Source of the DNA: Nocardioides bizhenqiangii
GTDB taxonomy: Bacteria > Actinomycetota > Actinomycetes > Propionibacteriales > Nocardioidaceae
Direction: 5' to 3'
Length of the DNA: 64,000 nt
NCBI RefSeq assembly: GCF_034661235.1
Contig: NZ_CP141059.1
Span: forward strand, 4,482,894 to 4,546,893
Shown: positions 52,641 through 61,490 of the stretch, in pieces
How the letters are laid out: the number at the start of each line of letters is the position of its first letter
How positions within the stretch are numbered: position 1 is the first letter of the stretch
Translations under genes and position numbers: made by a program
Notes under the pieces: model-generated
Seen by the model: only the letters and a program-made list of their open reading frames with translations
What the model was told of the DNA's origin: nothing
Databases searched by the model: none

Positions 52641-53390
52641 ATGACCACCGACGAGCCCGACGAGCAGCTCGACCCCGCCTCGCCCGAGGACGAGGCTCGG
52701 ATCCGCGCGCTGCTGTCCGGTGCCCGCACGACCGATCCGATGCCGGCCGACGTGGCCGCGCGGCTCGACGACGTGCTCATCGGCCTCGCCGCCGAGCGGG
52801 CAACCCTCGACCCGGTCCCGGCCGACAACGTCGTCCCGATCGCCCGGACCCGACGGCACCGGGTGGTGGCCGTGCTCGGCGCGGCCGCTGCGGTCGCCGT
52901 GTTCGGGCTCGCCGTCGGCGCCGTCGTGAACGGCGACTCGGGAGAGGACGCGGGGTCGTCCGCCGAAACCGCGGTCGAGCGCGGCGGGGACGACGGCGCG
53001 GCCCTCGAGGAGCCCGCCCCGTCCGAGGCCGCAGTCGAGGACGACAGCGAGACGGAGGACCAGCTCCCGGGCAACCTGGCCTACCGCAAGGGCGACCGGC
53101 CGTACGCCGTCCGGTCCGGGCAGCTCAGCCGCGACCTGGCCGCGATCCAGGAGCGGGTGCTCGTCGTACCCGCCGACGCCGACTACGAGCGATCGCTCGT
53201 CTACGCCCCCCAGGACTTCCCCTGCCGGCTCCCGCAGCTGGCCCGCGGCGTCCTCGTCGGTGTGCGGTACGACGACGGGCCGGCGTTCGTCCGGTTCCTG
53301 GAGCCGATGGGCGACTCGCAGGTCGTCGAGGTGCTGCAGTGCGGCACCGGTGACCTGCTGCGATCGACCACGCTGCCGACGCAGGGCTGA
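52641..53390 (+). CDS. SigM-linked membrane anti-sigma-like protein
   Basis: Protein of 249 residues: cytoplasmic N-terminus of ~70 residues (LDDVLIGLAAERATLDPVPA), one membrane helix (~75-96, VVAVLGAAAAVAVFGLAVGAVV) and an exported domain with two Cys residues (QDFPCRLPQL and VLQCGTGD). The placement behind sigM matches the anti-SigM position; no zinc-binding HxxxCxxC motif is seen, so direct sigma binding is inferred. AAGGAA precedes ATG 52641. Confidence 0.75.
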   Translation: MTTDEPDEQLDPASPEDEARIRALLSGARTTDPMPADVAARLDDVLIGLAAERATLDPVPADNVVPIARTRRHRVVAVLGAAAAVAVFGLAVGAVVNGDSGEDAGSSAETAVERGGDDGAALEEPAPSEAAVEDDSETEDQLPGNLAYRKGDRPYAVRSGQLSRDLAAIQERVLVVPADADYERSLVYAPQDFPCRLPQLARGVLVGVRYDDGPAFVRFLEPMGDSQVVEVLQCGTGDLLRSTTLPTQG

Positions 53391-53470
53391 CCGCAGGAAT
53401 GCAGGGTCCTACCATCGGGTTGACCCACTGACACCTCAAGTCAGCCGACCCACCTTCGATGAGGCCTTCC

Positions 53471-54517
53471 ATGTCCGACACCCAATCGACCCAGGCGACC
53501 CAGGCGACCCAGCAGACTGCCGAGCCGCGCAACGTCATCGTGATCGGCTCCGGCCCCGCGGGTTACACCGCCGCGATCTACGCCGCCCGGGCCCAGCTCG
53601 CCCCGCTGGTCCTCGAGGGCTCGGTGACGGCCGGTGGCGCCCTGATGACCACCACCGAGGTCGAGAACTTCCCCGGCTTCCGCGAGGGCATCCAGGGTCC
53701 CGAGCTGATGGAGGAGATGCGAGCGCAGGCGGAGCGCTTCGGCGCCGAGCTGATCGCCGACGACGCGGTCGAGGTCGACCTGACCGGCGACGTCAAGATC
53801 GTCAAGACCGCGACCGACACCTTCACCGCGCGGGCGGTGATCCTCGCGACCGGCTCGGGCTACCGCAAGCTCGGCCTGCCCGAGGAGGAGACCCTTGCCG
53901 GGCGCGGTGTCTCCTATTGTGCGACCTGCGACGGCTTCTTCTTCCGCGACCAGCACATCGTGGTCATCGGCGGCGGTGACTCCGCGGTCGAGGAGGCGAC
54001 CTTCCTCACCCGCTTCGGCAGCAAGGTCTCGCTGATCCACCGCCGCGACTCGCTCCGCGCCTCCAAGATCATGCAGGAGCGGGCGTTCGCCGACCCCAAG
54101 CTCGAGCTGGTCTGGAACGCCGAGGTGGCGTCCATCAACGGCAACGAGTCGTTGGAGTCGATCACCCTGCGCGACACCGTCACCGGTGAGACCCGCGACC
54201 TCGCCGCCACCGGCCTCTTCATCGCGATCGGCCACGAGCCCCGCTCCGAGCTGCTGAAGGGCCAGGTCGACCTCGACGAGAACGGCTACGTGCTGGTCAA
54301 CCACCCCGGTACGGCGACCAACCTCGCCGGTGTCTTCGCCGCCGGCGACCTGGTCGACCACCACTACCGCCAGGCGGTCACCGCCGCCGGCACCGGCTGC
54401 GCCGCCGCGCTCGACGCCGAGCGCTACCTGGCGATGCTCGACCACACCGCTTCGTCGGCGGGCTCCGCCGAGGCGACCGAGGCTGAGGTGTCGTCCATCG
54501 TCGGCCAGCCCGTCTGA
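53471..54517 (+). CDS. trxB: Thioredoxin reductase
   Basis: Flavoprotein of 348 residues. FAD motif [20 protein letters not shown] (~24-43), redox-active CATC (~151-154 in [13 protein letters not shown]), NADPH motif [16 protein letters not shown] and the C-terminal FAD segment [23 protein letters not shown]. It reduces thioredoxin with NADPH. The N-terminus is Thr/Gln-rich. ATG 53471 is preferred over an upstream start at 53459. It is followed by trxA after 85 bases. Confidence 0.97.
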   Translation: MSDTQSTQATQATQQTAEPRNVIVIGSGPAGYTAAIYAARAQLAPLVLEGSVTAGGALMTTTEVENFPGFREGIQGPELMEEMRAQAERFGAELIADDAVEVDLTGDVKIVKTATDTFTARAVILATGSGYRKLGLPEEETLAGRGVSYCATCDGFFFRDQHIVVIGGGDSAVEEATFLTRFGSKVSLIHRRDSLRASKIMQERAFADPKLELVWNAEVASINGNESLESITLRDTVTGETRDLAATGLFIAIGHEPRSELLKGQVDLDENGYVLVNHPGTATNLAGVFAAGDLVDHHYRQAVTAAGTGCAAALDAERYLAMLDHTASSAGSAEATEAEVSSIVGQPV

Positions 54518-54602
54518 CTCCCGGTCGCGGGAACAAACCCCCGCCCGGCTCGTGTTCACTTAGAACTCCAAGACCCCCGCTGATCCACCGAAGGGAAGAA
54601 CC

Positions 54603-54929
54603 GTGGGCAACATCCCCGCCGTGACCGACTCCGAGTTCGACACGCAGGTCCTCAAGTCCGACAAGCCGGTCCTGGTGGACTTCTGGGCCGAGTGGTGCGG
54701 CCCGTGCCGCCAGGTCTCGCCGATCCTCGACGAGATCAACGCCGCCCACGGTGACAAGATCACCTTCCTGAAGATGAACGTCGACGAGAACCCCGTCACG
54801 CCGGCGTCCTACCGCGTCACGGGCATCCCGACGATCAACGTCTACCAGAACGGCGAGGTCGTGAAGTCCATCGTCGGCGCCCGCCCCAAGGCCGCGATCC
54901 TCAACGAGCTGGCCGACTTCATCGCCTGA
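54603..54929 (+). CDS. trxA: Thioredoxin
   Basis: Protein of 108 residues with the thioredoxin fold and active site WCGPC (VDFWAEWCGPCRQVSP, ~33) and the cis-Pro region VTGIPTINVY. It is the partner of the upstream trxB. GTG 54603 follows GAAGGGAAGA. A long hairpin ends the transcript. Confidence 0.97.
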   Translation: MGNIPAVTDSEFDTQVLKSDKPVLVDFWAEWCGPCRQVSPILDEINAAHGDKITFLKMNVDENPVTPASYRVTGIPTINVYQNGEVVKSIVGARPKAAILNELADFIA

Positions 54930-54939
54930 GCCAGCGGGC

Positions 54940-55000
54940 ATAGTCCCTGACGTTTCTGTCGTCAGATCCCTCATCTGACAGCAGAATCGTCAGGGACTAT
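54940..55000. terminator. Long bidirectional hairpin between trxA and GNAT gene
   Basis: A 61-base, almost fully paired structure: outer 13 bp stem ATAGTCCCTGACG / CGTCAGGGACTAT, then TTCTG / CAGAA and GTCAGAT / ATCTGAC around a CCCTC loop, with two small internal mismatches. It lies between convergent genes and can serve both strands. Confidence 0.75.
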
Positions 55001-55022
55001 CTGCTTTTCCGGCCCGCACGCT

Positions 55023-55676
55023 TCAGTTCAGGTCGCGGTGGGCGGGGGTGGGGCGCTTGTGGGGATGGACGACGCCGACCAGCTTCTCGAGGGCCGCCTC
55101 GACCTCGTCGCGCCAGGTCACCAGCGAGCGCATCTCCATCCGCATCCGGGGCGTCCGGGGGTGGGGACGGTGGGTCTTGAAGCCGACCCGCGCGAGGAAC
55201 TCCGCGGGCAGCAGGCACCCGGACTGGGGCGCAAGCCGGCTCCCGCCGTACGCGAACGCCTCGACGGCCTTGATGCCGCCGCGGCCGACCAGGTCGCGCG
55301 CCATCCCCTGCACGAGCAACCGGCCGATGCCGCCCCCGTCGTACCCCTCGGCGACGAAGGCGGTCGTGAGCAGCACGGCATCCGGTGAGGCCGGACCGGT
55401 GGGGAAGACGCCCGCGCCGGGGACGTACGACGGCGGCGCGTAGGTCAGGTAGCCGATAGCCTCGCCGTCGACGAGCGCCACCCGGCCGCAGGATCCCCAC
55501 TCGCGCAGCACCTCGGACATCCACGACTCCTTGACGTCGGCGCGCGTCTCGCGGTCGGTCAGCCGACCGCGCCGGACGGGGTCGAGCTCCCAGAACAGGC
55601 AGGTGCGGCACGGCACGCCCAGGGCGTCGAGCGCCTCCAGGTGGTCGAGCGTGAACGGGACCGTGGTGCGGGCCAC
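55023..55676 (-). CDS. GNAT-family N-acetyltransferase
   Basis: Protein of 217 residues. The acetyl-CoA fold is suggested by ALVDGEAIGYLTYAP (beta strands) and TTAFVAEGYDGGGIGRLLVQGMARDLVGRGGIKAVEAFAYGG, with the GGGIGRLL loop near residue 117. Two Cys lie near CRTCLFWE (~23). GTG 55676 is chosen because it fits the opening strand and the length. It diverges from the aminotransferase gene and converges with trxA; the acceptor is unknown. Confidence 0.85.
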   Translation of the reverse strand: MARTTVPFTLDHLEALDALGVPCRTCLFWELDPVRRGRLTDRETRADVKESWMSEVLREWGSCGRVALVDGEAIGYLTYAPPSYVPGAGVFPTGPASPDAVLLTTAFVAEGYDGGGIGRLLVQGMARDLVGRGGIKAVEAFAYGGSRLAPQSGCLLPAEFLARVGFKTHRPHPRTPRMRMEMRSLVTWRDEVEAALEKLVGVVHPHKRPTPAHRDLN

Positions 55677-55740
55677 GTCTCCAGGGTAAGCGCCAACGGG
55701 CGATATCGACCTGCAGTCGGGTGAGGGCGGCTGCGAGAAT

Positions 55741-56961
55741 GTGTCGGTGCGCAAGATCCGCCAGAGCCAGAAGCTCCGCCACGTGCGGTACGACGTGCGC
55801 GGCCCGATCCTCGTCGAGGCCCAGCGTCTCGAGGCGGAGGGCCACCGCATCCTCAAGCTGAACATCGGCAACCCGGCGCCGTTCGGCTTCGAGGCACCGG
55901 AGGCGATCCTGGCGGACGTGATGCACCACCTGCCGGAGTCCCAGGGCTACAGCGACTCGCAGGGCATCTACTCCGCCCGCACCGCTGTCGCGCAGTACTA
56001 CCAGGCCCGCGGCCTGCGCGAGACCGATGTCGAGGACGTCTTCATCGGCAACGGCGTCTCCGAGCTGATCTCCATGGTGCTCCAGGCATTCGTCGACGAC
56101 GGCAACGAGATCCTGATCCCCGCGCCCGACTATCCGCTGTGGACCGGCGCCGTGACGCTCTCGGGCGGCACCCCCGTGCACTACCGGTGCGACGAGGACA
56201 ACGGCTGGATGCCCGACCTCGAGGACATCGAGTCCAAGATCACCAGCAACACCCACGCCTTGGTGATCATCAACCCCAACAATCCCACCGGCGCGGTCTA
56301 CAGCAGGCAGATGGTGGAGGCACTGGTCGACATCGCCCGCCGCCACCAGCTGGTGGTCTTCGCCGACGAGATCTACGAGAAGATCTTGTTCGACGACGCG
56401 GTCCACCACCACGCGGCCACCGCCGCCGGCCACGACGTCCTCTGCCTGACCTTCAGCGGGCTGTCGAAGGCCTACCGGGTCTGCGGCTACCGCGCCGGCT
56501 GGGTGATGATCTCCGGTCCCAAGGAGATCGCCGAGGAGTTCCTCGAGGGCCTCACCCTGATCGCGAACATGCGGATGTGCGCGAACGTGCCCGCGCAGCA
56601 CGCCATCCAGACCGCGCTGGGCGGCTACCAGTCGATCAACGAGCTGATCGTGCCCGGCGGGCGCTTCTACGAGCAGAGCATGCTCGCCCACAAGCTGCTC
56701 AACGACATCCCGGGGGTCACCTCGGTGAAGCCGCAAGGGGCGCTCTACTGCTTCCCACGACTGGATCCCGAGGTCTACGCGATCGAGGACGACGAGCAGT
56801 TCGTCATCGAGCTGCTCCGGTCGAAGAAGATCCTGGTCACCCACGGGTCCGGCTTCAACTGGCCCGAGCCCGACCACTTCCGCCTGGTCACCCTCCCCGA
56901 CGTCGACGTGCTCGAGGAGGCCATCGGGCGGATCGCGGAGTTTCTCGCTACGCGGCGCTAG
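55741..56961 (+). CDS. Class I aminotransferase (alanine/aspartate type)
   Basis: PLP enzyme of 406 residues. N-terminal RHVRYDVRGPILVEAQRLEAEGH and INPNNPTGAVYS (~178), and the PLP Lys in SGLSKAYRVCGYRAGW (~241) place it in the AlaA/AspC-like subgroup that uses alanine or related amino acids with 2-oxo acids. GTG 55741 is the first codon; GTG 55747 is an alternative. The gene is single, between the GNAT and acyltransferase genes. Confidence 0.9.
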   Translation: MSVRKIRQSQKLRHVRYDVRGPILVEAQRLEAEGHRILKLNIGNPAPFGFEAPEAILADVMHHLPESQGYSDSQGIYSARTAVAQYYQARGLRETDVEDVFIGNGVSELISMVLQAFVDDGNEILIPAPDYPLWTGAVTLSGGTPVHYRCDEDNGWMPDLEDIESKITSNTHALVIINPNNPTGAVYSRQMVEALVDIARRHQLVVFADEIYEKILFDDAVHHHAATAAGHDVLCLTFSGLSKAYRVCGYRAGWVMISGPKEIAEEFLEGLTLIANMRMCANVPAQHAIQTALGGYQSINELIVPGGRFYEQSMLAHKLLNDIPGVTSVKPQGALYCFPRLDPEVYAIEDDEQFVIELLRSKKILVTHGSGFNWPEPDHFRLVTLPDVDVLEEAIGRIAEFLATRR

Positions 56962-57056
56962 TTGCGCTCGGTTCTTGTTCGCCAGGAACAGTTTCTCGGC
57001 AGGGTTCTGCGTGACACGGAGTCGCGTGTGCGGCGCGGTCCTGACAGACTCCACCG

Positions 57057-57845
57057 GTGCTCGACATCACCTATCCCCCTGTCATCGTCACCGCGAAGCT
57101 GCTGTTCAAGTTCCTCGGCCAGCGCTTCCAGCTGTCGGGCACGGAGCACGTCCCGCGCAAGGGCGGCGCGCTCCTCGCGATCAACCACACGGGGTACGTC
57201 GACTTCATCTACGGCGGGCTCGCCGCGAACCCGTCCAAGCGACTGGTCCGGTTCATGATCAAGCGAGAGATGATGGACAAGCCCGGTGTCGGCCACCTGC
57301 TGCGCTCGTTCCACCACATCCGCGTCGACCGTGAGTCCGGCGTCCAGTCGATGAAGGACGCCTTGGCGTATCTCAAGGCCGGCGAGGTGGTCGGCATCTA
57401 TCCCGAGGCCACGATCTCCCGTTCGTTCGAGATCAAGGAGCTCAAGTCCGGTGCCGCCAGGATCGCTGCGGACGCGGGGGTGCCGCTGATCCCCGTCATC
57501 GTCTGGGGTGCGCACCGGCTGATGACCAAGGACCACCCGAAGGACTTCTCACGGTCCCGCAAGACGATCGCAGTCAGCGTCGGGCCGCCGATGTATCCGA
57601 CAGGTGAGGACATCGCCGCCGACACCGCCCAGCTCAGGGCCGAGATGCAGCGCCTGCTCGACGAGACGATCGCGGCCTATCCGGACGACGAGAAAGCGCC
57701 GGGTTCCTGGTGGACCCCGGCCCGGTTCGGCGGCTCGGCGCCGACGCCCGAGGTGGCCGAGCGGCTCGACCGTGAGGAGCTGGCAGCACGTGCTGCGAAG
57801 CGGCGGGCGAAGGCCGCCGAGAAGAAGGGCTCGTCGACAAGCTGA
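57057..57845 (+). CDS. 1-acyl-glycerol-phosphate acyltransferase family protein
   Basis: Membrane-associated acyltransferase of 262 residues with the PlsC motifs NHTGYVDF (NH-x4-D, ~42), FHHIRVDRE and YPEATIS (~114), LIPVIVWGA (~142). It transfers acyl chains to glycerol-phosphate lipids in phospholipid synthesis. Basic C-terminal tail (RAAKRRAKAAEKKG). GTG 57057 is the start. Its stop codon overlaps the first unit of a 16-base tandem repeat. Confidence 0.9.
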   Translation: MLDITYPPVIVTAKLLFKFLGQRFQLSGTEHVPRKGGALLAINHTGYVDFIYGGLAANPSKRLVRFMIKREMMDKPGVGHLLRSFHHIRVDRESGVQSMKDALAYLKAGEVVGIYPEATISRSFEIKELKSGAARIAADAGVPLIPVIVWGAHRLMTKDHPKDFSRSRKTIAVSVGPPMYPTGEDIAADTAQLRAEMQRLLDETIAAYPDDEKAPGSWWTPARFGGSAPTPEVAERLDREELAARAAKRRAKAAEKKGSSTS

Positions 57846-57888
57846 TTCATCGACAAGTCGACTTGCCGACAAGTCGCTTTGTCGACAT
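57835..57888 (+). repeat. 16-base tandem repeat between plsC-like gene and parB
   Basis: Units beginning CGACAAG start at 57835, 57851 and 57867, with a partial fourth (CGACATA) at 57883, so the period is exactly 16 bases. Units 2 and 3 share CGACAAGTCG. The gap also has CTCGTT/AACGAG hairpin arms near 57920. Function unknown. Confidence 0.7.
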
Positions 57889-57957
57889 ACCAGCGTTTCC
57901 GCAGGTCAGAGCGCCGGCCACTCGTTGCGCGAGGAACGAGCGACGCGTTCGCGCCAT

Positions 57958-58905
57958 TCAGTGCTGTCGCGGGTCCATGATCTCCACGATCCGGCGGAGG
58001 TCGTCGAGGGTCGCGAACTCGACCGTGATCTTGCCCTTGCTCTTGCCGAGGTCGATCTTGACCCGGGTGTCGAACCGGTCCGCCAGCCGGTCGGAGATCT
58101 CGACCAGCCCGGGTGCGTGCGGCCGGGCGTGCACGGTGCGGGTCTTCGTCGTACCGGTGTCGCCGACGGCCACGATCTCCTCCAGGCCGCGGACGCTGAT
58201 GCCCTCGGCGATCACCCGCTGTGCCAGCCGGTCCTGGATCTCCGGATCGGGGACCGCGAGCAAGGCCCGGGCGTGACCGGCCGACAGCACGCCGGCGGCG
58301 ACCCGCCGCTGGACGGCGGGGCTCAGCTTGAGCAGCCGGAGGGTGTTGCTGATCTGCGGGCGGGACCGGCCGATCCGCTGGGCGAGCTCGTCGTGGGTGC
58401 AGCCGAAGTCCTCGAGCAGCTGGGCGTACGCCGACGCCTCCTCGAGCGGGTTGAGCTGTGACCGGTGGAGGTTCTCCAGCAGCGCGTCGCGCAGCATGTC
58501 GGAGTCGTCGGTCTGCCGGATGATGGCGGGGATCTTGTCGAGACCGGCCTGCTGGGCGGCGCGCCACCGGCGCTCGCCCATGATCAGCTCGTAGGAGCCG
58601 GGCGTGAGCTCGCGGACGACGATCGGCTGCAGCAGTCCGACCTCCCGCACGCTGTGGACCAGCTCGGCCATCGCCTCCTCTTCGAAGACCTGGCGCGGCT
58701 GGGCGTGGTTCGGTGAGATCGAGGCCGGCTCGAGCTCGGCGAAGTAGGCGCCGTCGACGGTCACCAGCGGCGGGCCGGAAGGCGTGGCGGTCACCGCGGC
58801 GGATGACCCGGGCGTCGACGGAGCGGTGTCGGACTCCGGGGGAGCGGTGGGGATCAGCGCTCCGAGGCCCCGGCCCAGGCCGCGGCGCGGGGTGTTGCCG
58901 CTCAA
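57958..58905 (-). CDS. parB: Chromosome partition protein ParB
   Basis: Protein of 315 residues. N-terminal [13 protein letters not shown] is the ParA-contact motif of actinobacterial ParB; the CTP-binding region contains [21 protein letters not shown] and [13 protein letters not shown] (GERRxRA), followed by the HTH that reads parS ([25 protein letters not shown]). It spreads from parS to load the chromosome-segregation complex. TTG 58905 overlaps the parA stop as TTGA. Binding sites lie in parA and at the rsmG start. Confidence 0.96.
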   Translation of the reverse strand: MSGNTPRRGLGRGLGALIPTAPPESDTAPSTPGSSAAVTATPSGPPLVTVDGAYFAELEPASISPNHAQPRQVFEEEAMAELVHSVREVGLLQPIVVRELTPGSYELIMGERRWRAAQQAGLDKIPAIIRQTDDSDMLRDALLENLHRSQLNPLEEASAYAQLLEDFGCTHDELAQRIGRSRPQISNTLRLLKLSPAVQRRVAAGVLSAGHARALLAVPDPEIQDRLAQRVIAEGISVRGLEEIVAVGDTGTTKTRTVHARPHAPGLVEISDRLADRFDTRVKIDLGKSKGKITVEFATLDDLRRIVEIMDPRQH

Positions 58906-60065
58906 CGGACGCTCCCTCGGATCGCGATCTCCCGTGCAGCTTCCAGATAGCTGAGGGCGCCCGGCGAGCTCGGGTCGTAGGTCATCACCGTCTGACCGTA
59001 CGACGGCGCCTCCGACACCCGGACCGAGCGGGGGATCGCGGTCTTGAGGACCTGGTCCCCGAAGTGCTCGCGTACCTCCTGCGCGACGCCGGCGGCGAGC
59101 CGGGTGCGCGCGTCGTACATGGTGAGCACGATCGTCGACACCGCGAGGTCGGGGTTGAGGTGCGCGCGGACCATGTCGACCGTGGCGAGGAGCTGCCCGA
59201 GACCTTCGAGCGCGTAGTACTCCGCCTGGATCGGGATCATCATCTCCGCGCCCGCGACGAGCGCGTTGAGCGTGAGCAGGCCCAGGGACGGCGGACAGTC
59301 GATCAGCAAGTAGTCGTAGCGCTCCTCACCGGCCAGCGCCGCGCTGCCGACCAGGGGATGCGCCGAGATCGCCTTCTTGAGGCGGCCCTCGCGGGCCACG
59401 ACGCTCACCAGCTCGATCTCGGCACCCGCGAGGTCGATCGTCGCGGGCACCACGTCCAGCGTGTCGCAGTCGGGGCAGCTCTGGATGACCTCGGCCAGCG
59501 ACACGCCGTCGACGAGGACGTCGTAGGTTCCCGGCGTGCCCTGGCGGTGCTCGATGTTGAGTGCGGTCGACGCATTGCCCTGCGGATCGAGGTCGATGAC
59601 CAGGACTCGCTGGCCGAGCTCCGACAGCGCCGCGGCGATGTTGACCGTCGACGTCGTCTTGCCGACGCCGCCCTTCTGGTTCGCGACGACGAAGACCCGG
59701 GTCGCCGCCGGCCGGCCGACGGGCTCGCGCTGGATGCCCTGGCGCATCAGGACGGAGTGCCGAGCCTCGGCGGCGAGGGGGGTCTGATCGGCGTCGAAGT
59801 GGGGGTCGATCGCCGCGAGCTCGGCGGCCGTGCGCACGGTGAACCCGGTTTCACGTGAAACATCCTCGTCCTTGGTTTCACGTGAAACATCGCCGGTCGA
59901 CGGGGAAGACGTGGATCTCGTCGGGTCACCCGACACCGGGACCTCCTGTGGAAAAGTGGGCTCGGACTGTGGAACTTCAGGCTCAGCGCCCGCACGCGGG
60001 GCGGTGGAAAACTCGGAGTGTGGTGCATCGCCGGCGGGCTGCCGCCCGTGCGATGGCTCCGTCAC
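58902..60065 (-). CDS. parA: Chromosome partition ATPase ParA (Soj)
   Basis: ATPase of 387 residues. An N-terminal extension of ~125 residues precedes the deviant Walker [15 protein letters not shown] (~133) and [30 protein letters not shown] 60065 overlaps the rsmG stop as GTGA and follows GAGGAG. The extension contains two copies of VSRET encoded by parS sites, so DNA and protein constraints overlap. ParA positions ParB-parS complexes in the cell. Confidence 0.95.
   Translation of the reverse strand: MTEPSHGRQPAGDAPHSEFSTAPRAGAEPEVPQSEPTFPQEVPVSGDPTRSTSSPSTGDVSRETKDEDVSRETGFTVRTAAELAAIDPHFDADQTPLAAEARHSVLMRQGIQREPVGRPAATRVFVVANQKGGVGKTTSTVNIAAALSELGQRVLVIDLDPQGNASTALNIEHRQGTPGTYDVLVDGVSLAEVIQSCPDCDTLDVVPATIDLAGAEIELVSVVAREGRLKKAISAHPLVGSAALAGEERYDYLLIDCPPSLGLLTLNALVAGAEMMIPIQAEYYALEGLGQLLATVDMVRAHLNPDLAVSTIVLTMYDARTRLAAGVAQEVREHFGDQVLKTAIPRSVRVSEAPSYGQTVMTYDPSSPGALSYLEAAREIAIRGSVR
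59848..59861. promoter_or_regulatory. parS site 1
   Basis: Exact palindrome GTTTCACGTGAAAC inside the parA extension. This is the ParB-binding consensus of actinobacteria. Confidence 0.95.
59875..59888. promoter_or_regulatory. parS site 2
   Basis: Exact GTTTCACGTGAAAC, starting 27 bases after the start of site 1, also inside parA. The two sites together encode VSRET twice. Confidence 0.95.
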
Positions 60066-60844
60066 GACCCACTCCTCTTCCGCCGCGACGAACGGCTCTG
60101 GCTCGCTCGAGAACTGCCGCGGCGCCCCGAAGTCGGCAACGATACTCGCGCCGGATCGCCCCAGGTAACCCGTACCACCCGGGTATGTGGAACCACCTCG
60201 GAATCGGTGGCGACCGGGGGGAGGGGGTCGGACGGCGGGGCCGCGATCACCTCGATCACCGGCTCGGCACACCCCAGTCGCTCGAGCTCGGGTCGGGCCG
60301 CTGCGATCTCGTCCTCGGCCGAGTCGCCCTTCATGGCGACCAGTGCTCCGTGCGGCGTGACCAGCGGCATGCACCATCCCAGCAGCCGCTCCAGGGGCGC
60401 GACCGCCCGCGCAGTGACGACGTCGAAGGTCTCCCGTCCGTGCAGCGCGTCGGCACGGTCCCGCCGCACGACGACGTTGTCGAGACCGAGCGCGGCGACC
60501 GCCTCCTCGAGGAAGGTGGTCCGGCGGAGGAGCGGTTCGACCAGCGTGACCCGCAGGTCCGGACGCGCGAGCGCCACCACCAGGCCGGGAAGACCGGCAC
60601 CGGAGCCGATGTCGGCGATCCCGGCGTCGCGGGGGAGTGCGGTCGCCAGCAGGGCGCAGTTGACGACGTGCCGCTCCCACAGCCGAGGCACCTCCCGCGG
60701 GCCGATCAGCCCGCGCACCACTCCGTCGGTGGCGAGCAGCTCGCCGTAGCGCTCGACCTCGTCCATCCGGTCGGAAGGGAACAGGGCCCGCACCACGTCG
60801 GGTGCGGGCCCTGCGCCGCCCGCCTGACCGGCGGGATGTTTCAC
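60062..60844 (-). CDS. rsmG: 16S rRNA (guanine-N7) methyltransferase RsmG
   Basis: SAM-dependent methyltransferase of 260 residues that modifies G527 of 16S rRNA. Motifs include LIGPREVPRLWERHVVNCA (~45), IADIGSGAGLPGLVVAL (~72), VTLVEPLLRRTTFLEE and FDVVTARAVAPLERLL. Start GTG 60844 lies inside parS site 3, after AGG; the family starts about this far before the first motif. Long basic tail at the C-terminus. It lies between jag and parA as usual. Confidence 0.93.
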   Translation of the reverse strand: MKHPAGQAGGAGPAPDVVRALFPSDRMDEVERYGELLATDGVVRGLIGPREVPRLWERHVVNCALLATALPRDAGIADIGSGAGLPGLVVALARPDLRVTLVEPLLRRTTFLEEAVAALGLDNVVVRRDRADALHGRETFDVVTARAVAPLERLLGWCMPLVTPHGALVAMKGDSAEDEIAAARPELERLGCAEPVIEVIAAPPSDPLPPVATDSEVVPHTRVVRVTWGDPARVSLPTSGRRGSSRASQSRSSRRKRSGS

Positions 60845-60851
60845 GTGAAAC
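60838..60851. promoter_or_regulatory. parS site 3, overlapping the rsmG start
   Basis: Exact GTTTCACGTGAAAC occupying the gap between the jag stop codon (60852-60854) and the rsmG start; the central GTG read on the minus strand is the rsmG start codon. Confidence 0.95.
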
Positions 60852-61490
60852 CTAGTCCGCGGGGAGCACGACGACGTAGCGCCGCGGCTCGACGCCTTCG
60901 GACTCCGACCGCAGACCGGCCGCGGCGACCGCATCGTGCACGATCTTCCGTTCGAACGGCGACATCGGGTCGAGCGACACCGGCTCTCCCGAGGCCTTGA
61001 CCTGCGCCACCGTGTCCTCGCCCAGCTTCGTCAGCCGCGACCGCTTGTCGGCGCGGAAGCCGGAGATGTCGAGCATCAGCCGCGACCGCTCGCCCGTCTC
61101 GCGGTAGACCGCCAGCCGGGTCAGCTCCTGCAGCGCCTCCAGGACCTTGCCGTCCGGGCCCACCAGCTGGGACAGATCGGCGCCCACGATGGACACGGCT
61201 GCGCGATCGGCCTCCACGTCCATGTCGAGGTCACCGTCGAGATCCGCGATGTCGAGGAGCTCCTCGAGATAGTCGGCGGCGATGTCGCCCTCCCGCTCGA
61301 GCTGGGCGACCAGGTCCTCGCCGGAGGCCGGCTCCCTTTCGTCCCCAGTCTCGTCCCCAGTCTCGTCCCCAGTCTCGTCTTCCGAATCGTCCTCCGGGCC
61401 GCTGTCCTCGTTCACGGTCTCGTCAACGTCAGTCTGGTCCGGATCCGTCTGGTCGAGATCGGTCTGGTCAACGTCGGTCTCGGTGCTCAT
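60852..61490 (-). CDS. jag: Jag/KhpB-like KH-R3H RNA-binding protein
   Basis: Protein of 212 residues with an acidic repeat-rich N-terminus (DQTD repeated at ~8-20, then GDET repeated at ~40-50), a KH domain (IVGADLSQLVGPDGKVLEALQELTRLAV, ~100) and an R3H domain (DPMSPFERKIVHDAVAAAGL, ~180). The acidic start arises from short tandem DNA repeats near 61345-61380 and 61430-61475. It follows yidC with an ATGA overlap and probably binds RNA in cell-division or membrane biogenesis control. Confidence 0.9.
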   Translation of the reverse strand: MSTETDVDQTDLDQTDPDQTDVDETVNEDSGPEDDSEDETGDETGDETGDEREPASGEDLVAQLEREGDIAADYLEELLDIADLDGDLDMDVEADRAAVSIVGADLSQLVGPDGKVLEALQELTRLAVYRETGERSRLMLDISGFRADKRSRLTKLGEDTVAQVKASGEPVSLDPMSPFERKIVHDAVAAAGLRSESEGVEPRRYVVVLPAD

